Shown in pieces: positions 1 to 15,000 of a DNA stretch of 53,411 nt. Source of the stretch: Candidatus Liberimonas magnetica. GTDB lineage: Bacteria > Elusimicrobiota > Endomicrobiia > Endomicrobiales > JAFGIL01. The translations under genes were made by a program, and so were the position numbers. The notes beneath the pieces were generated by a model, which saw only the letters and a program-made list of their open reading frames with translations, did not search any database and was not told the DNA's origin. Every line of letters starts with the position of its first letter. Within the stretch, counting starts at the first letter, position 1. Where the stretch lies: NCBI GenBank assembly GCA_020523885.1, contig JAJAPY010000023.1, positions 1 through 53,411 on the forward strand. Direction: 5' to 3'.

Positions 1-3000
1 TTAAATGAATCTATGAACTCTATAAAACCTATCCGAAGCGCTATCCCTAAGGCACCCTTCCCCTCATTTGCCCACCGGTTTACCTTGCCAAGGTTTTTCG
101 GCAATATCGCTGCTTTGGGTTCTGCCGCGGCAGCGAGAGTTTGTTTTGCTGTTTGAACATCTAATTCAATGTTTCCTGAAATAAGGCCTATTTTTTTAAG
201 GAGTATCCGGGTATCAGCAACTGTTTGTGCGCAGGCATTTTGGATTATCGCATCAAGTTTTATATTTGCGCCAGACGGCAGTTTGTTTATATTGGTAACA
301 TTATGCTTTTTTAATAAGGCATTTAAGGCGTTCTGAAAATCCGTATTTTCATAAATAGCAGCTATATGCTCAGCACCAAAGGCTATCCTTATAGCTGCTT
401 CCCCGGGCCTTACTTCATAAGGATTGGCGGTGAGGATCTTTGCTGAAGCGATCGTTTTATTTTCTTCATCTAATAACGGTATTTTATCATTGATATCTTT
501 TTGGCAAAGGGAGCGAATCGTTTTTAGGCCTTTTAATGAAATAACTCCCGAGGCATTTTTGACCATTAAAGACACTATGGTGTTTTGGCCGTCTTCAATG
601 CTTGAAATGGGTAAATTTGCAAGGGATATGGTATTAGGTGCGATATTCTCAGCTTCGGTTTTTACGGCGTTTACAAGTTGTTGTGCTATTTTAGTTTGCA
701 GGGCCTTTGGTATTTTTGCATATCTTGACCAATGGAACAGGCCTGACAGCCATCTCATGGCCAATCCGGCATTCATTATTATAGGCATAGCCTGGCTGAT
801 GTTACTGAAACATGCTGGGAAATCAAATGAACTAAAATAATCCCTAAGGCCCTTTGGTATGTTTTTAGATTCTATTTTTGCCAGTTCTTCTGACACCCCT
901 TCCGGGAGCAGCACCGCTCCGCAGAAAGGGAAAGCGCCGAAAAACTTCGAGCCTGATATAAAAACAATAAAACCATTGTCCAAATATTTGCGGATCATTT
1001 CAGGAGAACTGGCTTCGCCGCGCATCTGCGCACAGTCAACAGCCACCAGGACCCTCGGTTTACCCGGCTTATTATATTTATTCATCAAATCCTTTGCAGT
1101 TTGCAGGGATACGGCATTGGCACCGCTTTTTGTGCTTGCCACTAGATGGATTATTACTTTGCTTTCTTTATTTTCTATAAGATTTTTATTTATATTTTCT
1201 TTTACTTGTTTGTCAACCGCCTCTTCCCCGAAATCAATCACTATCGGTTCTATCTGGCCTTCTTTAAAACCTTCTAAAAGTTCCCCTTGTTTAACTCCTT
1301 TTCTAAAGGGAGTTATACCTTTTGCGTCAAAATGTTTTGCCAGAGCAGCAAGCAGAGTGCCGCTGCCTACCTGAGCAGGTATTGAGACTTCGTTGTAAAT
1401 CTTCGCATCAGGGCCAAAGACCGCAAAAGCGCATAAGAGGACAAGAAATTCAACATCAGTCGCAGAACTTGCCGTCAATACCTTTATCTTATTGTTATCA
1501 AGCCCTAAAAGACTAAGTATTTCGCCTCTTATACTATCCAGCAATTTTACAAACTCTGAATTAACCGCATTTTCAATTTCCTTATCGCTTTTGCCTTCAA
1601 GGCCCAGGGCTACAGCTTTAGCTACGAATTTCTGGCGTTTGTTTTCTATGTCATTGAACTGCCTTTCCGTAGGGTTTGAACTTGTAGAATTGCTGACTTG
1701 TTTCACATCATTTGGTATTGGGCTATTTCCATATTCGTTTAATCCGGTATCCTGGTCTATAACGGACCTTGAATCTACGCCCGTAGTATGCAGGTATTCA
1801 AGCGGAACCGACAGTTTAAGCGAATATGCAGCTATTTGTTTTGCTTTTTGAACGATGTCTTTATTAAGGCCGGAAGTATCAATACCTGCCAATATTTTAT
1901 CAATTGACTGGGAATAAGACCGGCTGATTTCAGTTTCCCTGCCCTCCAGCCTGTTAACCTCTTTTTGGTACATATTTTCCAGTTCTTTTTCATATTGCTG
2001 CCTGATACTTTCAAGGAATTCCGCTCTTTCCGGATGGGCCTTTTTAAATTCATCCTTATCTTTTTTAGGCAATGTCGTATAATAAACAGCTTCGACTTGT
2101 GTGGCCAGGATTTCCAACGATAAGCTTACAGCAGAGCTTTTTATAGTTTCATCAGGCATCCCGGTTTCAGATAATATTTTACGCAAAACATCTATTTCGG
2201 CAGCGTGCCTCGCAGTTAATAGCTGCTCAGCACTTTGACTATCTGTGCTTGGGGTCAGGTCTTGCAACCTAACATCTTTGGTAGACACTTCCCCGTTTTC
2301 ATCAATAGTTGCTGCACCGAATTCCCTGACAGCCTTAATTAGCCCTGATGATTTTATGTAATTATAATCTACAACAATATGTGTCCTTATGTTGCCTGCT
2401 GCACGGCCTAAGAGGGCTATTATTATAATTGCCGAAAGGCCTGCCACAAAAGTAATCAGGTTCGCATTGAAACCCGATAAAATAAAACCTATCAATCCAG
2501 CGATTATTCCGACTGATAGACCCGTATAGGTTCCTACTTTCTGGGCTTTTACAACTAGTTTTGCCCCTTCTATCCCATTCTCATTCGTATGTGCGGCAAT
2601 AAATCCTTTACTGTTTGTAAACGAGAACCAGAACTCAATTAATGCAAGGCGTATCGCTATATCAAAGGCTGTCTTCTCTTTATTCGCCCAGCGGTTGACT
2701 TTATCTAAATTTTCAGGCAGTATCGCCGCTTCAGCTGCCATGCCAGCTTTAGTTCCTGTTTTCCTTTTATCCAAATCTTTTTTAATACCTTTAAGGATAC
2801 TTATCACGCCTTTCATATCACCAGGCCTACGATATTGTCTGTTTTCCCGAGACATATTTTCAATTATCCTGCCTAAATTATTATCTTGAATGTCATTATC
2901 CGATATTGCTTTTTTAATGGTCTTGCCAAAACTATAAACATCAGAATCACACATAAAAAAAGGGAGATCAAAGACAGGTGAAAAACCCCTGGTTATTGAT

Positions 3001-6000
3001 GGCGGCCTTCTGCCTATAAGGGTTGATGACCCAAGGTCTATTACCATAACTTCGCCTTTTTTGTTAAAAAGAATATTCCCGGGTTTAATATCATTATGCA
3101 GCCTTCCTATTAGATGTATCTCAAGAAAGATTCTGGCTGCTTTTATCAATATATCAATCTTTTGGGTAAAGGGAAGCGATTCCCATGACTTCGAATTAAT
3201 ATCTTGCCCATTTTCTATACCCTTAAGTTTCAGCCATACTTCCCCATTCCGGTTTACTCCTATTTTCAATAACTCTGGCAACATTCCCTTTTTCCCTAAA
3301 TCTGATAATTCTATAAGGTTTACTGCCTCTCTCAGTATGGCATTATTATATGAAGGCATCGATTCCGGTTTATCAACCTTATAAAAAACTCCGGGCTCTG
3401 AAGTATCCAGTAATATATTCGACAATCCTCCTTGCTCAATGACTTTGATCGCTCTGCCTGTATTAATTATTTCATCGGTAAAATATAAACTCAGAAGTTT
3501 ATCTTGTTTAATCTTTTTAATAAATATTTCTCTGATATTTAATCCAACAGATAATAAATCTTCTTCACTCATTATTAATTCTTTTACTTCAGGTAAGTAC
3601 CTAATATTCCTGCCTAATGCCACTAAATTGTTACCTACTCGAACAAGGCTTTCTTTGTCTTTTATCAAATTATATACCACTGGAAGCCCATATTTAAATA
3701 AACCATCTGCATTTTCCCCTGCAGAGTTATATAACTCTGCCCATGGTAAATAACCATAGTGGGCTGTAATCTCTCCAAACGGCTCTATCGCTTTCATTAT
3801 ATCCGGTTTGTTTTCAATAAGTTTCTTTGCCTTCCGCTCCCGCTCACTTTGAATCCTCTCTTTTACGGCAATACCTAATTTTAATGTCCTTTCCACATGT
3901 GGGGTCATACCTGGCGATGTAACATCTAATGTGGCCTGATCAACTTCATTATTTATTACGCTTTCCGGTCGTTCGCCTAATATTCCCCCAACCGGATTAA
4001 CCTGCAACCCAGGTTTATTTACTGATTCTTTTTCCCTTAATTTATTTTTTACTTCATCGTACGTATTAACTCCTTTTTTCAGTTTCAGAACGGCTTCTAT
4101 TGAAACTCTTAAGGACTCATCGATATCTTTTAAACTTGTACCAAATAATCCCAGGGCTAAAAATCCTTCATCATTACTGATTTTAAGTTTCTTTATCAAT
4201 TCATCAACCTGAATATTTTCTTTACTATTATTTGGGGAACGAGAAAACGTCTCAGCATTTTTTCTTCCATAACCCAGTGCAGTTCCCAGCCATATATGCC
4301 AATTTTTACCGAAACGGTCAGGGGAACAATATGAACTAACCAATTTATCTATCTGTTCATCTGTGATTACAGATTCAGTGTTAAGCCCCAAATCTTTCCT
4401 GATATTTTCAGAAATTAAATCAAGGTTCTCGTTTATAATTCTTCTTATAGCTTTATAATTGTAATAAAAGTAATATCTTAAACCACTTTCATCAATATAA
4501 TGTGACATATATGCTATATTTATTCCTGCTTTTTTCATTAATTCTATATTGCTTTTCTTTCCTAGCCAATCCTGCATTTCAGGAAAAGCTCCTTCAAAAA
4601 ACGCCAATGGTTTTTCTCCCCCAATCACAGCTTTAATATCAAGCTCATCAAAAACAAATGCATAATCAGGATCGTCCTTAAAAATTAGAGAAAAAGGCCT
4701 GAGAAACAAAGAATCCAATTCCTCCGGGCTGATATTTAAATTTAACAGTTCATTTACCCTGTCTTCATTTGTATTTGCACTATTCTCAGCTATTAATTTT
4801 TTGTAATGTTCAATTTCAAACTTTCCTATTCCGATGTACCACCGGCTGACAGGGTTAAATTTGGCATCTGCAACAATTAAATAGCCAGTTATGGCTATTA
4901 GCACGGGAACTGAAAACAGGCTTATTAGAATCGCCGCAGGACCGGAAACTATGCCTAAAAGGAACAGGCTTGCTGCAATACATGTACCTAAAAAGGCGGG
5001 TAAAAGCTGGGCGATTGTGTATGTTCGGGCTTCCCCTGCAGCTGGATGGGTCAAGTGATAAACCTCATGTCCCAGAGTGCCTGCAGCATAAAGGTATATA
5101 TATAAAAATGGCTTGGTTACTAAATTTGAATTTAAAGCTGTAAGGAATGAATATACACCGGGATTGACTTGGATGGTTTTCTGCTTTTGTGCTTGAAAGA
5201 AAACTCTGTCTTGTGTGAAAGCCTGGCTTACTTGTTTCTGCGGCATGGGAATAAACTTTATACCAGATACTTCAAAACTATCAGGCACTGGCCCTGCACG
5301 TACCGACTTAGCATTTGTCAGCCATTCAAGAAAAGCTACATGGCCAAAACCCATCGTCCCGGGTAAAAGTAACAGCAATAAATAGTTAATATCAACAGGC
5401 ATCTTAAGATACAGAGCCGCGGCGTATATGGAAAGAATTATGATAGAACCAAACAAAACCGATACGGCTGATGTAACCGCCATCCGGCCCAGTTTCATCG
5501 ATGCCTCTACTATCGGCACTTCAGCGTTTAATTCTGTCTGTGGAATGTGTTTCCCGTCATCATTGCCCGTTGTTGTCTCTACAACATCGGCTTCGGGCTG
5601 TAAACCTCCTGTCTCTTTTTTCTCAGTTCTTGGAGGAAGCTTAAGATCATCGAATTTCTTTTTTATTTCCTCCACATTTTCAGCAAGGAAAATACTGCTG
5701 TCTCCTCTCTCTGTATATTTCCCTGATAAGATAATATTTCCTATGGTTACAGAACCTTTAATTATTTTATGTTTTACATGCTTTTTTAAAGCATAACCAA
5801 ATTGAGTTCCGTCCCAGAAGAAAAATAATTTAGTTTTCGAATATCCTACCACATCTTTATTAGCCAAGGTGACAATTGTAGGCAAAACATCAATACCTCT
5901 TTTTTTAAGTTTATTGTATGCTTGAACTGCAAAATTATGTGAAAAACAGCAGGCTAAAACAATATTTACCTTAGATAAGTCAACCCCGCTTTTATATGCA

Positions 6001-9000
6001 TTTTCCAAGGTATCAACAAATGCCTCTACGCTTATCGCAGTTGCAGGAACATTTGATAAATACAGCTTGTTATCTTCAGAACCATGGCAATAAAACCATA
6101 TGAATTTATTTTCTTTTGGATTCTCTTTAAGAAAACCGCCTAATTCCTGAAGCACTTTTGCCGGCTCTGCTTCATGAGAATATTTTTTATCTATAGGTCT
6201 AACGCCTGCATTCATCAATAATGTATCTAATTCATTCCCATTAAACCTATTTTTATCTTCATCATTAAAGAAACCCAATACATAAGTTTTATTGTTGGCC
6301 ACTTCCATATTCCAGTTACTAATAACATTCCTTGAGATAATCTGGGATGCAAGTGCAATACTGTCATCGGTTATGGGGACATCAAACCTCCTAAGCATCC
6401 TTGCTGCAGACAAAGCCAATCCATACCGGACGACCGGGTCTAAAACAGCTTGCCTTGCATTAAATGGAACATTGTTTTTTGAGAATTCATTTTTAACGGT
6501 ATCATTGAATTTTTTATTTAGGAAAACTATTAAATCTTCAGCATCGTCAACCAGGGATATGTTCCTTTTAAGACTTTCAAGCTGTTTAATAAGCTGTTCC
6601 AAAGGTTTAGGAAGAACATCTATTCTGTCCTTACCAAGGGTTTTCTTCAGGACTGGTAGGGCTTTATAAAAGACATAAGCGACCTTTGTATCATCTACGT
6701 CTTTTTCATAATATTTGCCGAATAATTGTAGAGAATTGACCGCCTCATTCTTCGAAGGATATTTAATAGTACCAGATATTGTCCTAAGTATTTCGCCCAG
6801 ATACCAGCTTTCATCTTTATCTATTGAGGGGTCGGCTAGTCTTCGAGATACGGTGTCGATTAATATCTCTACTTCTTCTTCGGACAGTATTTCAACTACT
6901 CTGCCGATAAAACTGCTTAAATATTTTAAATTTAAAGTTGCATCCATCTTAGGTATTAGCGAAAGGCAGTGCCTGCAAATCTGCAATAATTCTTTTTCTT
7001 CTACTTTTACAATCCCGCTCACTGCTAAATTTGTAACCACAAGGGATGCATTTACCTGGGTTATATCATCAGGGTCATTTATCATCTTTAGAAGACGGCT
7101 GAATACGGGTTTAAGAATTCTAGGTTTAGGACCAAAATCTCTACCTGTCAAGGCAAGCGCCTTTACTGCAGATTGAGCTTTTATAGGATCATCTAAAAGC
7201 TGTATCAAGTAAGATACAGAATCTTTATCGCCCGGATAGCCTAAAACAAGAATACGGTTGAATTCACCTTCTTTTATCTGCGGAGAAGATTCAATCTTAT
7301 CTTTTATGGGTTGAGTGTATTTAGCCATATTCTTTTTATCTACTTTTTTAAGAATTTCTTTTAAAGCAAAAAATACCGATGTATTAAAATCCTCATTTTC
7401 AATCAAGGAAACTAAAACTTCGATTACCTTTACTTTTTCATCCGTATCTAACAATATGAAAGATAAATCATCTTCTTTAGCAATTTTACTAAAGACCACT
7501 CTTATCATTTCCTTACTGCATCTCTCAAGTTCTTTCTTTAAGAGTTCATTATCATTGGATTTATCGCCTAAGACAGCTAAGACAGCTCCTATCGCCTTTT
7601 TTCTAACTTGTATATTAAAATCCCCGGCTGCCGTTTCAATCAAGGGCCTCAATGTTTCAACATTACATATTCCGCCTAATGCTTCTATAGCAGATTCCCT
7701 CACCTTCGGGTCTGAATTGTTCTTTAGAATTTTTATTAGATATTCGGAAGTAGAAAGCTTATTAGGACTGTTTTTTAAGATTAAAACTATATCAGCGTCT
7801 AGAGAATGGTCATAATCTCCTTTTAGATATTCAGATAAAATATGTTCTTTTGATGCACCGCTTCCAAATTCCTTTTCTATAGCGTTTAATGCTAAGACAC
7901 TCCATTTCTTAACTTGTTTATTATCAATCCTTAGATATGAAAGATAAAGATCAACAGCCTGTTGTCTATCGATTTTACATGCTGTAACTGCTGCAGATCT
8001 TATTACATCTTCGTTAAGATTATTTACTAGTGTAAAACTTATTAACTGCTCTATTATACTTCTATCCCCTATCCTGCCTATCATAGATAAAAGGTCCATA
8101 GCCCAAGATTTCTTTAGAGCTATTAAGCTAATTTCCATAAAACAATTTAATAAATCTTTGGTAAACGCACTGGCAAGCTCAGGCGAGAGGAATGTCAGGT
8201 CTATATTGTCGATAAAAGCAGATAAGCCTTTTATAGCTTGTTCTCTTATTTCATAAGACTTGTTTTTAAGCAGGCCCGAATAAAAATCTAACAGTGCTCT
8301 ATTAGCGTCCCTGCTTTGGGACTTTACAGCCAGCGGAGTTAACCTTGATATTGAAGTTATACAAGGCAAATTTACTTCCCAATACCTGTTCTCAGATGCT
8401 TTCATAAGGGCATTTACAACTCTATAGTCATCTGAATAACCTAATGCCAAAACAGCCTGTTTACGGACATCTTTATTCGGGTCATTTAGAAGAATTAATA
8501 ATTGATCTACCAATTCTTTTGGCGTAAATTTATTTTTAACTAATCTTCGGCACAATCTAACTTTAGAATAAGGTTTGTTTCCTTTAAGCAGTTTCAATAT
8601 TTCACCTATATCAGATATATCAGAATCAGCCAAAGTCATCGGAAGCGCCTGTCCTTGCGGGGAAGCATTGTAAAAGTCATGGAAGTTACAGACCGCAAGG
8701 TAGTAGGCTAGTAATATTACAGGTATGTTCCACAGGGGATTGATTTGCAATAAAGATGTGCTGAGGATGGATATGAATGCAACCCAGAAAGTTGTTCTAA
8801 GAGCTGACTTTACACCTTCTTTGCCTGCCATGGCTATTGTTTCTTTTTCTTCAAGCGTATATTGTTCGTGCAAATTCGCAAACCAGCTCGGGTTTATTGC
8901 CAGCGGGATGTTTTCCCAGAAAGCAAACGGCGAAGGTGCTACTATTCTTTCAGCTATGTATTTTAAGGTCTTATGTTTTAAACTGCCGGCTTCCTCTCCA

Positions 9001-12000
9001 TCTTTCCACCACTGTCCTTTAAGCTTGTCCTTATCCTTGCGGAATATATTTGCAATGCCAGCTACAAGCCCGTATGTATCAGGCATAGTAGCGGTATAGG
9101 AATAGGTAAATTTTCTTTCATTATCACGTTCCACATACTCTTCCATAATCTTAACAACATAAGCGGCTTCCATTCTTACTGATTTATCAATATCTGATAG
9201 AGCTATTTCAGAAAGTATTGGAATACATTTCTTGTATGGTATTAAATGAACTTCCATGTTTTCTATAGTTCTGAGAGCTTCTATCCTGATTAAAGGATTG
9301 GGATGCTTTAGCATTGGAAGTACAGGCTCTATATTTCTTGATTTACATTGAATCAGAGCGGAAGTTTGAACAAGCAAATTCTCAGAAGCCAACAAAGACT
9401 TCAAGAGTTCAATTCTATCGTATTCACTCCCCTTTAAAATGTTCAATATTACAAACAATAACCAGTCTACAATTTTCTTATCATGAGAATTAAGAATAAT
9501 GCCTTTTAAGAATTCAATATCAGACTCATCTAATATTGAACCTTTGACTCCGTCTAACAATGTGAATAATTCATCAGAATTATCTTTTGCTGCCAAGATG
9601 GAATTTCTTAAAGTTTCTTTTACTCTCAGCTTTTCTTCATAACCAGGAATCTTTATTAAAAATTTTTCTATTTCTTCTTTTTCGGTTTTAGACTTTGAAT
9701 ATTTTACTGAGATACCTAATGCCTTTACAACTTCATCTTTTAGTTTATCATTAAGACTGTTGTATATTTCCAAAGCGAAGTTAATATCAATTTCAGTATC
9801 TAGATTTATAAGATAGTTAAACATATCATCTAAAAACATACTTGCCAACCATGGGTTCGAAGAATTTAATATTGCAGCCAATTCTTGTGGATCAAATCCC
9901 ATGAATAACTTAGGAATTATGCCCATATTCAAAATACCTATAGCATTAACTATCTTTTCCAGTATAGTCTGATTATTATGCACATTTTCTTCTTTTTCAA
10001 CTGGCTTTCCCATAATCAGGTCGAGGATATGAAATAATACCATGTCTCCGAATTCTTCCTTCGCAGCAACAGGATAACCACATTTCTCTAACTGCTCTAC
10101 AACATTTTGTGAAGGATTTAACACGGTTATCCTGCTTAAAACATCAGGGTCATTTGTTTTTGCACAGACTTCTTTATATATCTTTTCAGATAAAAATATT
10201 TGTGCAATATCTGTATTTTTCAGCATCTCATCAACATGGACACTGCTAAACCAGTGGCCTTGCCAATCAATATTGAGCCTGCCATCCTTGGCTATAGGAT
10301 TAAGGGCTTTATTACTTATTACTACTAATGTGGTATTTTCACCAGGATATGAGTCTTCAAGATATGGGTTTGAACAGGTAAGAGTTTTCAGATATCCGGT
10401 TCCGGTTTTTAAAATCTTAATAATTGTATCAGCACTATATTTATCATTAAAATGTATATTATATTTGTTTTCCGGAAAAGCCATATCTCTATCTCTTAAT
10501 CTCATTTTTAATATTCTTTCAAAGAATTCGCCGAACATAACCACGTAATAGCATACAAGCAATATGTAATAAACTTCTAACCCATACTTTTTATATTGAA
10601 TGTTTTCAAAATCTATCTCTCCTTGATCTGATAATTCCTGATATAAATCAACAAAACGTTTTGTTATTTCTGATTCAGGATACCTGTTTTTAAAGACATC
10701 CAGTAAATGTTCCATCCTTTTTTCTTTAACTAATTGTTCTAAAACAGACTTGAAGGTTCTTTCCCTGTTATCAGATATATATTTTTGTAGCGGTGTTCTT
10801 GTATCTACTAATTTGGCTATAGCCTCTTTAGTCTTGAAAGCAGCACCGGTAATACCTGTGATATTTCTAATAATCTCCATTTTTGTATAATAAAGCGGGT
10901 CGTCTTCTGTTAATGATTTCTGGAGCTCTGAAAGCTCCTGAGGGAATTGGGCAAGAATCTTGTGAGAAGTATCTTGAGTTAAATAGTCTTCGCCTAAAAG
11001 GTATTTTACTGTAAAGTTCTCGTTTTCTCCGTAAATAGGGAAAGGTTCAAAAAATGCGTATTCCGAAGCCTTTGGAATAAGCCAGGGCCCCGCTCTTATA
11101 TGTCCTCCCATATTATAGAACGACGATTCGTTCCACTGCCAGTCAGGGGCATCTTTCATAATCACGCTATTAGTGATTTGGGTACCATATTCTGCCCAGG
11201 TATGAAGGTTTTGATTGGTAGAATGATATCCCTTTTGGATTAAAGCAGCGAAGTTCAACAGACTTTCCACTACCTGGAATTTTGTAATCCTTGGATTTGT
11301 AAATATAATATTATATCCAAACGCTATATTCATTTCTCTTAACTTGCCAAATACCTTATTAACTTCAGCCCAGAAATACCCTTTTCGGTTCTGCCACAGG
11401 ACCGTATCGCTTAACCCGTCTAAGCCAAAATTTGCAATTTCCGTAACCCCTGCCTCCAACATGGCCTGTATCAGTTTCCAGTCAATCTCCCTTACCTTCC
11501 CAACTTGTACATCTCCTTTAAGAAAAGAGTCAATAGATGTTTGTTTAATAGCTACATGAAATACGGATGGTCTCGAAGGATATTCTATTTTTCCTTCCTC
11601 CATTTTTTCTTTTAAAGCAGCTTCACCTATACTTTTTATATCATCAAGCGTCAGGTTATTTATTTCATCATCGCTCATTTTATTAATTGCTTTTAAGAGC
11701 TTAAGAAACAACATTGTAAAATTCGGTGTTCTACCTATAAGAAAATTATCATCATAAAGGGAAACGTCCATCTGCAGCCGGCCGTTCCTGTGCCTCAGTT
11801 CAAAGAGATCTTCATCCCGCGACAAGTCTCCGGATTTTATCAGTCTTTCTCTTTCTGCCATAAGAAATTTTCTGCGCTGGATATGATGAAAGACAAAATC
11901 ATTCATATTTACTGGCAAAAACTTCCTGCCCTGCGGCTGGTTGCAGAACGCGCATTTCTTAGGGCATCCATACGATGCCATTGTATAAGAACATTCAGCC

Positions 12001-15000
12001 CAAGTATCAATCCTGGGCAGCGCCACATAGCGGGACTGCACTCTGTCTATCCCGTTGACTAACATAACATGGTCGTAATCTCCTTTAACAATCACACCTT
12101 GTTCCAGGAATGACAGGGCAGCAGCTTTTTCACAAATGTTTCTTTGAGTAGCGGATTTTCCAAGCCTTGAAATTAAATATACAAACCTGTCAATATCGCT
12201 CCCGCGAAACACTATGTTTACTCCCCACGGACCAATCTGTTTATCCAGATTAACAAGAAGGGAATCAGGTACTTTATTTGCTGCAGGCCCGCCCACTGCA
12301 ATGATTTTATTAGGATATTTACTTCTAATTTGATGGATCCAATCGGCTGCAATGGAAAAATCACTATCTGTCAGAGAAACGCCAACGACATTGTAAGGTG
12401 CCATTTTCTCAAGGATTTCATCTTCGGAATATCCTGTTTCCTTCTTAATACGTTCTTTGCCGCCGCTATGGGCTGAGAATGTATTTTGAGATACTGCCCT
12501 GAACGTCTCTGTCTTGATGCCTGCCTCCTCTAACCCCTGGGAGAGCAGCATCTGTCCATAAGCAGAAGTTGGGTTTAGGGTCAGGAAACAAACAGAAGCT
12601 TTATCTGTTTCTACAACAGGGGTTTCCTTATCAAAATACGCTTTATCAACAGGAAGCACAACCCCTTGCAAAGCTTTTTTCTGATCCTCGGGGCCCATTG
12701 TTGCAAACTCCTCAGTTACATAATATACAAGCCCTCCGGAAAGCTCGTCGTCTTCTTTAACAGCACACACAAGGTTGGACCAGTAAACCACTTTATCTTT
12801 TTTAATCTTTGAAAAATCCTTAACTATACGCACTATCCTGTATTTTTCAGATCTTTCAGGTACGCCATTTTCATCGATATGAGGAGTCTCGGCTTTCAAA
12901 GACTCTGCAAATGAAGCAAGCACTCTTAGTTTAAAACCTGTATCGATGTCATCAGGTCTTATCTGTCTTGTATCAACAATCCACTTTCCTGCAAAACCTA
13001 TTTTATGGATATCCCAGCTTCCCTTGCCGTCCGGGATTACAGCATACCCAAGATAGCGTGAAGAGAGCCTTAATTGATCGATTTTTTCGACAATTAGGTG
13101 CAGCAACTGAATCTGCTTCATAATTACTTCGCGCTGCTTGTTCTTATCCAAAATTCCATATTTATGTTCAATAAGAGTATTTGCGTGGTCCATAATATTA
13201 AAAAGTATTTTCAGTATATTTATATTTCCATTATCCTTAAATGAGTACTCCAGCGCCCTGACAAGATTGTTTCCAAAAATGAAAAATTTATCTTTAAATA
13301 CATTAGATGACGAATCAATAATATCGAATATGGATAAGGCCAGCTCGGAAGCCTGGCTGTAGTTTCCATCTTCTAGGGCTTGAGAAAGGGCCATTAAGAG
13401 ATCTGAAAAGAAAGGATAAATTTGGTTTGCAGCAGAATCGAGTTCATCGCTTCCGAGTGGCTTTCCTTCTTCAGCATCTAACGCGATAATTTCCAGTGCG
13501 TTAATCACGTTCTCCGCTGCAGAGCCGTATTGTTTTTTAGCTATCAGTTCCTTGGTATTTGCCAAATAAGGCGCATAGTCCTTTACAACAGCAGGATAAG
13601 TTTTCCCTATCCAGAAGAAGCTCCTGGTTAAAAAATTTGTGAACTTCTGCTGAGACATTAAGCGCGCTATGTTTTCTCCTGAATCATCCACATAAAATAT
13701 TTTAAGCGGCCTGTGCGCTTTAGCCTCTTCCTGGCCGATAAAATTTGCAACACCACGCGAGAACCCTCCGGAATTTCCTGCATAGATAATCCCATCTATC
13801 TGGCTGCCTACCTTGAGACCTAGGTTTGACAAAATTGTTTCAATATCTGTCCTTAATTCTTCCTGATTGGATGTAGCGACATAAATCTTTATATCGGGGT
13901 TTCTTTTCTTTATTTCTCTTAATAACAGGATTGCTTTTTCATCAGCCAATTCATAAAAATCATGCCGCAGGAGCCTGCCGGTAAGAAACATCCTTTCCCG
14001 CAGAGCCATTTCATGGCTCTTAATCCGTGAAAGCCGTTTAAACCATTCCTTTGAACCTACATAGGATGCTGTTTTTGGCGTTAACAGCATTCCTCCAAGG
14101 TTAATAACCACCATATCAGTTTCTTCAAGAGCAACTGACTCTTTTTCTAATGCATCCACATCCCATTTTTTGATAACAGTGGCCAGCTTTACAGGTATTG
14201 AAAATGTTTTTGCATGGAAAATGCCTTGAGTCGGGACTATTCTTGTAAAGGTTACCTGGTTAGACCTGATAAAATCCTCTAAACTCTCCAGCAAAGGATG
14301 CCCTGACATTTTTGTGTGTAAAATTTCAATTATTTCTTGAGAACTCAAGTTATCTTTTTGGAAAATCTCATGAAAAATTCCATCAAGAGCATATACCTGG
14401 AGCTTACTGAGCCCTTCTAATATAGAACTCGAAACAGTATTACTTTGAGATAACTGTTTGATTTTTTCTACAAGTGCGTTTGGATTGGATTTTAATATTG
14501 TTATCAATGCTTTTACTCTACGCCCTGCATTAATACCTTTTCTCAATCCCAAACTTCTAAAACGATAATCTGAAGCAAGAGTATCGTAAATCTCTGCCAA
14601 ACAAGCGCTAAAATTATCATTTTTGACTTCAGGTAACAGGCGGAAGATTTCATCTATCAGTTCATTCGTAACAGCTTTTTTACTTTTTAATTCAGCTTTA
14701 GATGAAATATAGTTTTTTATCGTATTATGTATCAGGTTAAGATCATCATGTAGAAAAGATAGTATTCTTTTATCAGTGAGATATGAATGTATAAGGCGAT
14801 TGAGAATTGCAGGAAGGGATTCGTATGCTTCTTTTATCTGAGCTGAATCTTTTTTTGCAAAAGCTATGAGCCGTTCAACTGCTTTTAGCTCTTCCGGTGC
14901 TGAATCCGGTGAAACTAAAGCCCTGTATTCATCCGGCTGTTCTGCAATGTCTATCTGGCACAAGTGCCAGGTATTGCCTAAATTATCGCGTGCTCTGTGG

